DNA of 64,000 nucleotides from NCBI RefSeq assembly GCF_016907535.1, contig NZ_JAFBCF010000001.1:992001-1056000 (forward strand), given 5' to 3'. Both the position numbers and the translations under genes were made by a program. The notes below the pieces were generated by a model. The model was not told the origin of the DNA and did no database searches. It worked only from the letters and a program-made list of their open reading frames with translations. The stretch's first letter is position 1; the number at the start of each line of letters is the position of its first letter. Below are positions 16,779 through 24,731 of the stretch, piece by piece. Source of the stretch: Microlunatus panaciterrae. GTDB taxonomy: Bacteria > Actinomycetota > Actinomycetes > Propionibacteriales > Propionibacteriaceae.

Positions 16779-18047
16779 TCAGTCGCCGCTGAAGAAGGCC
16801 CGGATGGCCAGGCTCAGGGCCAGCGGGTCCGCCGTTCCGGCCATCTCTCGGGCCGAGTGCATGGACAACAGCGGGATACCGACATCCACCGTGGTGATCC
16901 CGAGTCGCGTGGCGGTGAGCGGGCCGATGGTCGACCCGCAGGGCAAGTCGTTGTTGGAGACGAACTCCTGGTACGCCACCCCGACGGTGTCGCAGGCCCG
17001 GCGCCACACCGCGGCACCGACAGCATCGGTCGCATACCGTTGGTTGGCATTGATCTTGAGCAGCGGCCCGCCATTCAGCAGCGGCAGGTTCGCCGGGTCG
17101 TGTCGGCCCGGGTAGTTGGGGTGGACCGCGTGCCCGGCATCGGCCGAAAGGCAGTATGACCTCGCCAGCCCGCGATGCAGTTCGTCCGGGCCCGCTCCCA
17201 GCGCCGAAGCGATCCGCCCGAGAACATCCGCCAGCACCGGACCCGAGGCGCCGGAGCGGGAGGCGCTGCCGATCTCCTCATGGTCGAAGGCTGCCACCAC
17301 CTCGATGTGCTCCCCTTCCGATGCCCGCTCCAGCGCCTGCAGACTGGCGTGCACGCTGCTCAGGTTGTCGAGCCGCCCGCTGGCGAAGAACTCGTCGCCT
17401 GGGCCGAAAACGGCCGGCGCGGAGGTGTCGAAGGCGACGACGTCGTAGCCCAGTACGTCCTTCGCATCAACCCCAACCAGCTGCGCCAGATGATCAAGAA
17501 CGTCACGATCGGGACGTCCGACACTCCAGACCGGAGCGGTGTGCTGCTGCTTGTCCAGCTTGAGGCCCTCGTCATTGACGCCGCGGTCGAGGTGTATCGC
17601 CAGCTGGGGGATCCGCATGATCGGTCCGGTCCTCACCAGCCGCGTTGTCCGGTCCGCCAGCACCAGCCGGCCGGCAAGGCCAAGCTCGCGGTCCAGCCAG
17701 GAGTTCAGTAGCGGGCCGCCGTAGACCTCGACGCCGATCTGCTGCCACCCGTAGCTGCCGATGCTGGGGCGTGGTTTCAGCTTGAACGTAGGGGAATCGG
17801 TGTGCGAACCGACGATCCGGAAGCCGGTGGTAGGCCCGGCTCCGAGCGGAATCCGCCAGGCGATCAGAGCGCCATCTCGCACCAGGAAATGCTTCCCTGG
17901 GGAGCTGTCCCAGGCCTCGGTCTCGTCCTGGCGTTGAAAGCCCGAAGCGGACAACCGTCGCGCACCCTCGGCTGCGGCATGGAAGGAGGACGGCGAAGCG
18001 GCGATGAAGTCGCCGAGGTCGTTCAGATGGGCCAGCGCACTCGACAT
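16779..18047 (-). CDS. apeB: M18-family aspartyl aminopeptidase
   Basis: Dinuclear-zinc aminopeptidase of the M18 family, 422 residues, usually releasing N-terminal Asp or Glu. Metal and catalytic signatures are visible: SHTDSP (about residue 82), SGRLDNLSS, AFDHEEIGS and the C-terminal LLSMHSARE. The ATG at 18045-18047 begins MSSALAHLNDLGDF. The promoter faces the ArsR-type gene across about 90 bp. Confidence 0.92.
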   Translation of the reverse strand: MSSALAHLNDLGDFIAASPSSFHAAAEGARRLSASGFQRQDETEAWDSSPGKHFLVRDGALIAWRIPLGAGPTTGFRIVGSHTDSPTFKLKPRPSIGSYGWQQIGVEVYGGPLLNSWLDRELGLAGRLVLADRTTRLVRTGPIMRIPQLAIHLDRGVNDEGLKLDKQQHTAPVWSVGRPDRDVLDHLAQLVGVDAKDVLGYDVVAFDTSAPAVFGPGDEFFASGRLDNLSSVHASLQALERASEGEHIEVVAAFDHEEIGSASRSGASGPVLADVLGRIASALGAGPDELHRGLARSYCLSADAGHAVHPNYPGRHDPANLPLLNGGPLLKINANQRYATDAVGAAVWRRACDTVGVAYQEFVSNNDLPCGSTIGPLTATRLGITTVDVGIPLLSMHSAREMAGTADPLALSLAIRAFFSGD

Positions 18048-18092
18048 GGGTTCAGTCTTCCGCACGTCGCGCTGGTGCCGACCGCCCGGCAG

Positions 18093-18138
18093 CATATATG
18101 TCTTGACACGTATATACGTCTGACAGCATATTGGGGGG
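18093..18138 (+). promoter_or_regulatory. Promoter/operator of the ArsR-AHSA1 operon
   Basis: A TTGACA -35 box (18103-18108) overlaps a perfect 12-bp palindrome ACGTATATACGT (18108-18119) that fills the spacer; CATATT (18127-18132) is a weak -10 at 18-bp spacing. A second palindrome, CATATATG, lies at 18093-18100. The expected transcription start is at the GTG at 18139, so the mRNA is probably leaderless. The AT-rich palindromes are good candidates for ArsR autorepression. Confidence 0.6.
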
Positions 18139-18474
18139 GTGAGCGTGGATGTCTTCGCCGTGGTGGCCGAGCCACGCCGCCGCGACATTCTGGACCAGCT
18201 GCGTGCCGGTCCGGCCAGCGTCAGCGAGCTGGTGCAGCGGTTGAACCTGCCCCAACCGACGGTGTCCAAACACCTACGCGTGCTGCGACAGCACGGTTTC
18301 GTCTCCAGTCGGGCCGAGGCGCAGCGCCGGATCTACAGCCTCAACCAGGGGCCGTTGCTGGAGCTGGCCGACTGGGTGCTCCCCTACCAACGACTGTGGT
18401 CCACCAGCTTCGATGCACTGACCACCCGTCTGGACACACCCAACCTCGACGAGGAGTCCCGCGATGAGCGCTGA
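18139..18474 (+). CDS. ArsR-family winged-helix repressor
   Basis: A 111-residue winged-helix regulator: VAEPRRRDILDQLRAGPASVSELVQRLNLPQPTVSKHLRVL is a full ArsR DNA-binding core with the recognition helix at about residues 38-50. There is no metal-binding CxC motif, so it belongs to the non-metal group usually encoded beside AHSA1/SRPBCC genes. GTG at 18139 fits a leaderless start; GTG at 18145 would have a G-rich ribosome site. It overlaps the AHSA1-like frame by 11 bp. Confidence 0.88.
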   Translation: MSVDVFAVVAEPRRRDILDQLRAGPASVSELVQRLNLPQPTVSKHLRVLRQHGFVSSRAEAQRRIYSLNQGPLLELADWVLPYQRLWSTSFDALTTRLDTPNLDEESRDER

Positions 18475-18999
18475 CGGCACCTTCGATCTCGGTCCCCTGC
18501 TTCGGATCAGTCGGTGCCCGCAAGGTGAACGCTGGACGTTGACCTTCACTCGGTCGTTCGCGCACGTCCCGCGACGGCTCTGGGACGCCCTGACCGACCC
18601 CGCTCAGCTCGCGCTCTGGGCCCCGTACACGGCTGATCGCAATCTGGCGAGGATAGGACCGGCCACCCTGTTCATGGTGGACGGAGAGCACCGTACTGAG
18701 CTGGTCGGGGACGTCAGTCTCTCGCTGCCGCCTACCGTGCTCGAACACCGCTTCGGGCCCGACCTGCCCGGTGGGAGCTGGTGGCGGTACCCACCGGCAC
18801 CGAGCTGACGCTGCAGCACACCGTCGCCCAGCCCGACGACGCCGCCTCGACTGCTGCCGGCTGGCACCTCTGTCTGGCCGTCGCAGAAGAGCTGCTGGGT
18901 GGCCGACAGGTGGGTCCCATCATCGGCCGAGCCGCTCTCGACCATGGCTGGCAGCAGCTGCGCGACGAGTACCAGACGAACCTCGACAGCCGACGCTAG
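18464..18999 (+). pseudogene. AHSA1/SRPBCC-domain protein with a single-base frameshift
   Basis: The frame from ATG 18464 encodes the N-terminal half of an AHSA1-like SRPBCC domain (FTRSFAHVPRRLWDALTDPAQLALWAPY), but at the CCC of 18767-18769 the protein loses homology and stops at 18808. The continuation lies in the next frame to 18999 (GTELTLQHTV, AAGWHLCLAVAEELLGG). Adding one C restores DLPRWELVAVP, the expected strand. Either a true frameshift mutation or a base lost in sequencing a C run. AHSA1 proteins bind small hydrophobic ligands and are commonly regulated by the adjacent ArsR. Confidence 0.82.
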
Positions 19000-19123
19000 A
19001 CCGCGAACGCGCCTTGTGCTGGTCGGCACCGAGTCCACCTCGGCAGCCCCGCGTCGGGATTGACCGGGGGCAGGCCGGTGCGGCCTCCACCGTTCTGTCA
19101 GTCCGCCCAGGCAAGATCGAGGC

Positions 19124-20683
19124 ATGGATGGATTCGCCGTTGTCGCACTGATCGCCGGACTCGTGCTCGGGGTCTGCCTGGGTGCTGCGGCGGGCTGGCT
19201 CATCCTGCGGGCCCGGAGCGAGACGCGGTCGGCGAAGGACGACAACTACCTCGCTCAGGCGAGGACCGAGCTGGCCAACGCCCAGACACTGGTCGCCCAG
19301 TCCCGGGCCGAGGCGGCGCACGCGAGGACCGAGGCCGCCCAGGCCCGCGGCGAGGTCTTCGAGGCTCGGGCCGAGGCGTCGGCCGCGCAGGCCGAGGCCG
19401 CCACTGTCGCCGCCGACGTGGCCAAGGCGGTGGCCGAGCGCGACGCCGCCATCCGCCGGGCCGAGGAGATCGCCGCCGACCGGGAGGCCATGCTCAACCA
19501 GTTCAAGGTGCTGTCGGCGGAGACCATCGAACGGCAGGGCAAGCAGGCGGACGCCAACGCCGAGGCCCGGCTGAAGGCGACCGAGCAGTTGATGCTGCCG
19601 GTGCGGGAGAGCCTGGAGCGGTTCAACACCCGACTGGTCGACGTCGAGAAGGAGCGGATCCAGATGTCGACCGACCTGAGGGCGCAGGTGCAGTCGGTCC
19701 GGCAGACCGGCGAGACCCTCCGCCGGGAGACCAACGCGCTGGTGACGGCGCTGCGCAAGCCTCAGATCCGCGGTGCCTGGGGCGAGGTCCAGCTGAAGCG
19801 GGTCGCCGAGATCTCCGGCATGATCGAGCGCTGCGACTTCGACCTCCAGCACACCAGCCGGGCCGACGACCGGACGATGCGCCCGGATATGCGGGTCCAT
19901 CTTGCCGAGGGCAAGCACGTCTTCGTCGACTCCAAGGTGCCGTTGAGCGCCTTCCTGGACGCGGCCGAGACCGAGGACGAGCGGGCCAAGGGAGAGTTTC
20001 TGGCCAAGTACGCCAAGAACGTCAAGACGCATGTGGACCAGCTGTCCTCCAAGCAGTACTGGAAGGCCGCCGAGACTCCCGAGTTCGTGGTGCTGTTCCT
20101 GCCCAGCGAGGCGTTCTTCGCCACCGCCCTGGACCAGATGCCCGACCTGTACGACTACGCCGCCCGCAAGGACGTGATCCTGGCTACGCCGACCACCCTG
20201 ATCGGTATGTTGCGCTCGATCGCCTATGGCTGGCGACAGGCAGCACTCGCAGAGAGCGCGGCTGAGGTCTTCAAGCTCGGCCGCGAGCTGCACGAGAAGC
20301 TCGGGCTGATGGGCAACCGGTTCGACAAGCTGGGGCGGGCGCTCCGCAGCTCGGTGAACGCCTACAACGAGACGATCGCGACCGTGGAGGGCACCGTCCT
20401 GGTCCGCGCCCGCAAGTTCCGCGACCTGAAGGTCAGCGAGGTCGAACTGGAGGCCCTGTCGCCGGTCGACGGCGCGGTCCGCCAGATCCAGGCCCAGGAG
20501 CTCGTCGACGACGCTGTGCAGGTGGAGCCGCTGGTCGGCCGTCGGCCGAGGCGTGGGCGTTCGGCGACCTCCCCACCGGAGCAGGCAGAGCTGGTCCGTG
20601 GAGAGCCGGACCTGCTGGAACTGATCGAGGAGTCCGGGGACGGTGCTGCTCGAGCGCCAGGTGACCGCAGGACCGGCTCCTGA
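19124..20683 (+). CDS. rmuC: DNA recombination protein RmuC
   Basis: RmuC-family nuclease-fold protein that limits recombination at inverted repeats. The order is an N-terminal membrane helix (residues 5-28), an Ala/Glu/Arg-rich coiled coil to about 150, then the RmuC domain with RGAWGEVQL, HVFVDSKVPL and AYGWRQAA. 519 residues with a disordered basic/acidic tail. Just downstream, the DUF427 gene runs towards it; the intergenic gap is 49 bp. Confidence 0.93.
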   Translation: MDGFAVVALIAGLVLGVCLGAAAGWLILRARSETRSAKDDNYLAQARTELANAQTLVAQSRAEAAHARTEAAQARGEVFEARAEASAAQAEAATVAADVAKAVAERDAAIRRAEEIAADREAMLNQFKVLSAETIERQGKQADANAEARLKATEQLMLPVRESLERFNTRLVDVEKERIQMSTDLRAQVQSVRQTGETLRRETNALVTALRKPQIRGAWGEVQLKRVAEISGMIERCDFDLQHTSRADDRTMRPDMRVHLAEGKHVFVDSKVPLSAFLDAAETEDERAKGEFLAKYAKNVKTHVDQLSSKQYWKAAETPEFVVLFLPSEAFFATALDQMPDLYDYAARKDVILATPTTLIGMLRSIAYGWRQAALAESAAEVFKLGRELHEKLGLMGNRFDKLGRALRSSVNAYNETIATVEGTVLVRARKFRDLKVSEVELEALSPVDGAVRQIQAQELVDDAVQVEPLVGRRPRRGRSATSPPEQAELVRGEPDLLELIEESGDGAARAPGDRRTGS

Positions 20684-20732
20684 TAATGGCTCAGCGAGTC
20701 GACCGCGGTCGTGGACCAGGACCAGCCGGGCC

Positions 20733-21485
20733 TTACGCCCGACTCGCCACGGACCAGGGAGTGTCCGGCGGTTCCAAGGTGACCCCGTCGACCACCAGGC
20801 GCACTCGCTCGTTGAAGAAGCAGAGGAGGTCACGGATCTTCGGGCATTCGGTGATCGGATCGGGATAGCTCCAGGCGACGGCCGGCAGGAACGAGTCTCC
20901 GACACGCAACGACCAGTACCGGGCCTGGCCCTTGTATGGGCAGCTGGTGACCAGGTCGCTGGCCTCGAGCAGACTTGTGCGCACGTCGGCGAAGGGCAGG
21001 TAGTACCGGGTCGGGAGATTGGTCTCGAACAGCAGCAGCGGGCGGATGCTGTCGGCGACCAGTTCGTCACCCACATAGACCTGGACGTGTCGTGAGCTGC
21101 GCAGGGTATCGACTCGTTTGTGCGGGTCACGCGCGTGCACCAGCACCCGTTCGTCCTCCTCGTACCAGGCCAGCTGGCGCCAGGAGAAGGTCACATGATC
21201 GGCCAACGTGGCCATGTCGCCGGTCGGGTCCTCATGTGTCCAGGCCGCACGCTCGGCGCGGCTGCGGCCCGCGACCACGGTCCAGCTCCGATGACCGCCG
21301 GTCGACTTCTCGTCCAGCAGGGCGCCCGGTCGGACGTCGTCCAGCGGGATGAAGTACGTCGGTAGCTGCCCGGGGCCGAACCGGACCAGCAGCTGTGCGC
21401 GAAGGCTGTCAGCAATCAGTTCGTCGCCGAGCCGCACCCTGATGCGACGCTGGGTCGGCTCGACGAAGGGCGCGGGTAGCTCCAT
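20733..21485 (-). CDS. Tandem DUF427 protein
   Basis: 250 residues with two DUF427 repeats, at about 12-110 (VRLGDELIADSLRAQLLVRFGP, TYFIPLDDVR, WTVVAG) and 130-240 (VYVGDELVADSIRPLLLFE, RYYLPFADVR, YWSLRVG, DPITECPKIRDLLCFFNERV). Function unknown; the fold is a small beta-barrel. The ATG is not preceded by a Shine-Dalgarno, but TACGAT (complement of 21491-21496) ends 5 nt before it, so it may be leaderless. Confidence 0.85.
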   Translation of the reverse strand: MELPAPFVEPTQRRIRVRLGDELIADSLRAQLLVRFGPGQLPTYFIPLDDVRPGALLDEKSTGGHRSWTVVAGRSRAERAAWTHEDPTGDMATLADHVTFSWRQLAWYEEDERVLVHARDPHKRVDTLRSSRHVQVYVGDELVADSIRPLLLFETNLPTRYYLPFADVRTSLLEASDLVTSCPYKGQARYWSLRVGDSFLPAVAWSYPDPITECPKIRDLLCFFNERVRLVVDGVTLEPPDTPWSVASRA

Positions 21486-21521
21486 GGTTGATCGTAGCGC
21501 GAGGGGCCGATGCGGACCGGT

Positions 21522-22397
21522 TCAAGACAGCGCAAGGAGGGTCACCCCGAGCAGCACCACAACCGCTCCGACCAACCGGCGGCGGAAGGCGGGCTCAGCG
21601 AAGAGCAGCGATCCGGCAAGACTGACGATCACCACGCTCATCTCCCGGATCGGCGCGACCAGCGACACCGGAGCGCGCTGGACCGCATACAACACCAGGA
21701 TGTAGGCCAACGGGGACAGAACCGCGACGGTGACGACCTCCCTCCGGTAACGGCGCCAGACCGATTCCAGCCGCGCGGGGTCCCGGAGCACCAACGGCGC
21801 CAAGAGCACCACCTGCCCCGTGGAGGACATCCACATCATCGTCAGCGGAGCGACGCCGACCGCCGTGACCGCGTGAGCGTCCCACAGCGTGTAGGTGGCG
21901 ATCAGTACGCCCGTCACCAGCCCGAAGACGGCACCGGACAGCGGCCGCCGCAGCCCGTCCGGAGGCGTCGCCCCAACCCGGGCGGAGAGGGCGATCACCA
22001 CTACCCCGGCGACCACGGCCGCCGCCCCCGCCATTCCTAGCCAACCGGGGCGCTCGTGCAGCAGGAGCATGGCGAAGACCACGCTGAGCATCGGCCCGGT
22101 CCCCCGTGCCAGCGGATACACGACGGAGATGTCCCCGTGGGCGTAGCCCCGCTGGAGCGTACTGAAGTAGGCCGTGTGGACCAGCCCGCTGACAGCTCCG
22201 CACGCCAACCAGGGCATCAGCTCGGCCCGCTGCGCCGCCAGGGCGGTGACGGCGAACGGGGTCAGCAGCAGCGATCCGCCCAGGCAGGCGAGCCAGACGA
22301 AGCGGATGCCGGAGGCGCCGGCCCGCTTTGAGGCGAGGTTCCAGGCGGCATGGGCGAAGGCCGCCGTCAGCACCAGCAGCAGAGGAAGGGCGGTCAT
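21522..22397 (-). CDS. DMT-superfamily (EamA) transporter
   Basis: Integral membrane protein of 291 residues with about ten hydrophobic segments and two EamA halves; the second starts near residue 150. The N-terminal LLLVLTAAFAHAAWNLASKRAG and the YPLARGTGPMLSVVFAMLLLHERPGWLGMAGAA block are typical of small-molecule or metabolite efflux carriers. Substrate unknown. Lies 54 bp downstream of ispH on the same strand and could be cotranscribed. Confidence 0.87.
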   Translation of the reverse strand: MTALPLLLVLTAAFAHAAWNLASKRAGASGIRFVWLACLGGSLLLTPFAVTALAAQRAELMPWLACGAVSGLVHTAYFSTLQRGYAHGDISVVYPLARGTGPMLSVVFAMLLLHERPGWLGMAGAAAVVAGVVVIALSARVGATPPDGLRRPLSGAVFGLVTGVLIATYTLWDAHAVTAVGVAPLTMMWMSSTGQVVLLAPLVLRDPARLESVWRRYRREVVTVAVLSPLAYILVLYAVQRAPVSLVAPIREMSVVIVSLAGSLLFAEPAFRRRLVGAVVVLLGVTLLALS

Positions 22398-22451
22398 CGC
22401 CGGTGAGGACCTGGGCGGGCACCCGCGCGCGACGGGTGGTCCGCAGGCGGC

Positions 22452-23453
22452 TCAGTCGCTTGCTGCTCCGGAGCGGAGATCCTTGCGCAGCTCAGGCGGC
22501 AGGGCGAACACCAGCGACTCTTCCGTCAACCGTTCCTCCACCGCGGCTGGGAACCCCTTGCTCACCAGCAGCTCCAGCACACCCTGCACCAGATCGTCGG
22601 GCACCGAGGCGCCGCTCGTGACGCCGACACTATGGACGCCGTCCAGCCAGCTGTCGGCCACCTCGCCCGCGTTGTCCACCCGATAGGCCGCCTTGGCCCC
22701 GGCTTCCAGTGCCACCTCCACCAGCCGGACGGAGTTGGAGGAGTTGGAGGAGCCGACCACGATCACCAGGTCCGAGTGCGCCGCGATCTGCTTGACGGCC
22801 AGCTGCCGGTTCTGGGTGGCGTAGCAGATGTCGTCGCTCGGCGGATCCATCAACAGCGGGAACTTCTCCCGCAGCTTGCCGACCGTCTCCAACGTCTCGT
22901 CAACGCTGAGTGTGGTCTGGCTCAGCCAGGCCACCTTCGCCGGGTCGCGGACCTCCACGTCGGCGACGTCGTCGGGTGACTGCACCAGGGTGATGTGGGA
23001 GGGCGCCTCGCCGGTGGTTCCCTCGACCTCCTCGTGACCGGCATGACCGATGAGCAGGATGTCCAGATCGTCGCGGGCGAAGCGCTTGGCCTCGTGGTGG
23101 ACCTTGGTCACCAGTGGGCAGGTCGCGTCGATCGTCTTCAAGCCGCGGTCCGATGCCTCGGAGTGGACCGCCGGTGACACGCCGTGAGCCGAGAACACGA
23201 CTGTTGCACCGGCGGGCACCTCGGCCAGCTCCTCGACGAAGATGGCACCCCGCTGCTCCAGGTTTTCGACCACGTGTCGGTTGTGCACGATCTGCTTGCG
23301 CACGTAGACCGGCGGACCATAGGTGTCCAACGCCTTCTCGACCGTGATCACGGCCCGGTCGACTCCCGCGCAGTACCCCCGGGGAGCGGCTACGACGACC
23401 CTCCGGGCCTGCTCGGACTGGGGCGCCATCGACGTGTCGGGCTGTGAAGTCAT
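22452..23453 (-). CDS. ispH: 4-hydroxy-3-methylbut-2-enyl diphosphate reductase
   Basis: Last enzyme of the MEP isoprenoid pathway, converting HMBPP to IPP and DMAPP with a [4Fe-4S] cluster. The three cluster cysteines are seen in [16 protein letters not shown] and ICYATQNRQ, and the substrate-binding [15 protein letters not shown] follows. 333 residues. A consensus-like TAGACT (complement of 23461-23466) ends 7 nt before the ATG, with no Shine-Dalgarno, so translation is probably leaderless. Orthologue of Rv1110 in the conserved backbone. Confidence 0.97.
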   Translation of the reverse strand: MTSQPDTSMAPQSEQARRVVVAAPRGYCAGVDRAVITVEKALDTYGPPVYVRKQIVHNRHVVENLEQRGAIFVEELAEVPAGATVVFSAHGVSPAVHSEASDRGLKTIDATCPLVTKVHHEAKRFARDDLDILLIGHAGHEEVEGTTGEAPSHITLVQSPDDVADVEVRDPAKVAWLSQTTLSVDETLETVGKLREKFPLLMDPPSDDICYATQNRQLAVKQIAAHSDLVIVVGSSNSSNSVRLVEVALEAGAKAAYRVDNAGEVADSWLDGVHSVGVTSGASVPDDLVQGVLELLVSKGFPAAVEERLTEESLVFALPPELRKDLRSGAASD

Positions 23454-23477
23454 GGCGCCCAGTCTAGGCCGCCCCGA

Positions 23478-23804
23478 TCAGCGCTGACTCGTCGCAGCGA
23501 TCGGCACCTCATTCGTTGCCTGCCAGAGCCCAGAGGCGTGCAGCACCTCCAGCGGGTGCACGGTCGGCTCGGTTGCCGGACGCCGGTCGCCGAACGCGGC
23601 GTCCACTGCCGGATGGATGCGCTCCTCGAACGCGCGCTGACACGACTCGACGTCGGTCCAGACATCGATGTAGCGCAGCCCGCCGTCCGGTCGCCGTACG
23701 CACAGGTGCGACAGCAGGCCTGCAAGCGGCTCTGGGCCGAGATTCTCGATGATCCGCGCATAGAGCGTCTCGTCGATCGGCACATCCTGTGTAAAGGCGT
23801 ACAT
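23478..23804 (-). CDS. Small ABM/Dabb-like dimeric barrel protein
   Basis: 108-residue protein predicted as a ferredoxin-like alpha/beta barrel: MYAFTQDVPIDETLYARI is the first strand-helix and RYIDVWTDVESCQRAFEERIHPAVDAAF the second. Members of this group are cofactor-free monooxygenases or stress-responsive barrels; the reaction here is unknown. GGGGAGG lies 5 nt before the ATG. Divergent from a TetR-type gene across 60 bp that contains a perfect operator, so it is very likely the TetR target. Confidence 0.75.
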   Translation of the reverse strand: MYAFTQDVPIDETLYARIIENLGPEPLAGLLSHLCVRRPDGGLRYIDVWTDVESCQRAFEERIHPAVDAAFGDRRPATEPTVHPLEVLHASGLWQATNEVPIAATSQR

Positions 23805-23823
23805 GGTGACCTCCCCGATATTG

Positions 23824-23842
23824 ATCCGAACTACTTTCGGAT
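23824..23842. promoter_or_regulatory. TetR-type operator, perfect 7-5-7 inverted repeat
   Basis: ATCCGAA (23824-23830), CTACT spacer, TTCGGAT (23836-23842): a 19-bp perfect dyad typical of TetR dimers. It lies 20 bp upstream of the divergent barrel-protein start and overlaps the most upstream candidate ATG of the TetR gene, so binding would shut both promoters. Confidence 0.7.
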
Positions 23843-23864
23843 GAATATGGTAATGTTGGCTCCG

Positions 23865-24527
23865 ATGGACGACGAAGTCAAGAGATCAAGCCCAGCGACT
23901 CGACGGCCCTACCGGGCACCGCGACGAGCCCAGCAGGCGGCCGCCACCCGACGGGCGATCCTGGCCGCTGCCCGGACGGAGTTCGTCAGGCACGGGTACG
24001 GCCCCTGCACCGTCGCCCAGATCGCAGACACGGCGGGGGTCTCGGTCGACACGGTCTACACCTCTGTCGGGCGCAAGCCGGCACTGCTGCGGGAACTGGT
24101 CGAGACTTCGCTGTCCGGCGAGGATCGGGCCGTTCCCGCCGACCAGCGGCCCTACGTGCGCGAGGTCAAGGCCGCGACCCAGGCGGCGGACAAGCTGACG
24201 ATCTACGCCACAGCGCTGCCCACGATCCACCAGCGGATGGCGCCCATCTTCGAGGTGCTGAGCCAGGCCGCCTCCGTCGACAGGGACTGTGCGGCCCTGT
24301 GGGACGAGATCTCGCAGCGTCGGGCCCGTAACATGCTCGAGCTCGCCGGGGAGCTGCGCGCGACGGGCGAGCTGCGCGCAGACCTCTCGGATGCGGAGGT
24401 GGCGGACATCATCTGGAGCCTGAATGCGGTTGAGTACTACCTGCTGCTGGTGAAGGGACGCGGCTGGAGCCCGGCACGGTACGGCAGCTGGCTGGCCGAC
24501 GCCTGGGTCCGGCTGCTGCTGGCCTGA
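23865..24527 (+). CDS. TetR/AcrR-family regulator
   Basis: 220-residue TetR regulator. The HTH is at about residues 26-70 (AAATRRAILAAARTEFVRHGYGPCTVAQIADTAGVSVDTVYTSVGRKPALLREL), followed by a helical ligand-binding domain. Four in-frame ATGs occur at 23841, 23847, 23853 and 23865; I prefer 23865 because the operator overlaps the first and TAATGT lies 8 nt before the last. Predicted to control itself and the divergent barrel protein. Ligand unknown. Confidence 0.88.
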   Translation: MDDEVKRSSPATRRPYRAPRRAQQAAATRRAILAAARTEFVRHGYGPCTVAQIADTAGVSVDTVYTSVGRKPALLRELVETSLSGEDRAVPADQRPYVREVKAATQAADKLTIYATALPTIHQRMAPIFEVLSQAASVDRDCAALWDEISQRRARNMLELAGELRATGELRADLSDAEVADIIWSLNAVEYYLLLVKGRGWSPARYGSWLADAWVRLLLA

Positions 24528-24595
24528 GTGGGGCGGTTTCGCGTTCGGAGCGGCCGCGCGCACCGAGCCGCTTAGGTCTGGGCGCGACGAACCGC

Positions 24596-24731
24596 TAGAC
24601 TAAGGAACAGACAAGCGCCACTGTGCGCGCCAAGGTCGTCTGCTTCTGCGCCGTGATCGGCGCTTTCAACTCTCCTTAACACGTGAGTGGTCCTGCAATT
24701 GCGGCCAAATCGATGTTTCGAAGGATCTTCG
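24596..24731 (+). promoter_or_regulatory. Promoter and structured 5' leader of the DEAD-box helicase gene
   Basis: TAGACT (24596-24601) is a good -10 box, giving a leader of about 125 nt. Leader features: complementary GCGCC/GGCGC segments at 24615-24619 and 24659-24663; a CTCCTTA pyrimidine stretch at about 24673-24679 that can pair with the Shine-Dalgarno; and a perfect CGAAG-GAT-CTTCG hairpin at 24719-24731 that holds the AAGGA and touches the GTG start. The leader is likely to regulate translation, as in other cold-shock helicase genes (inference). Confidence 0.5.
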
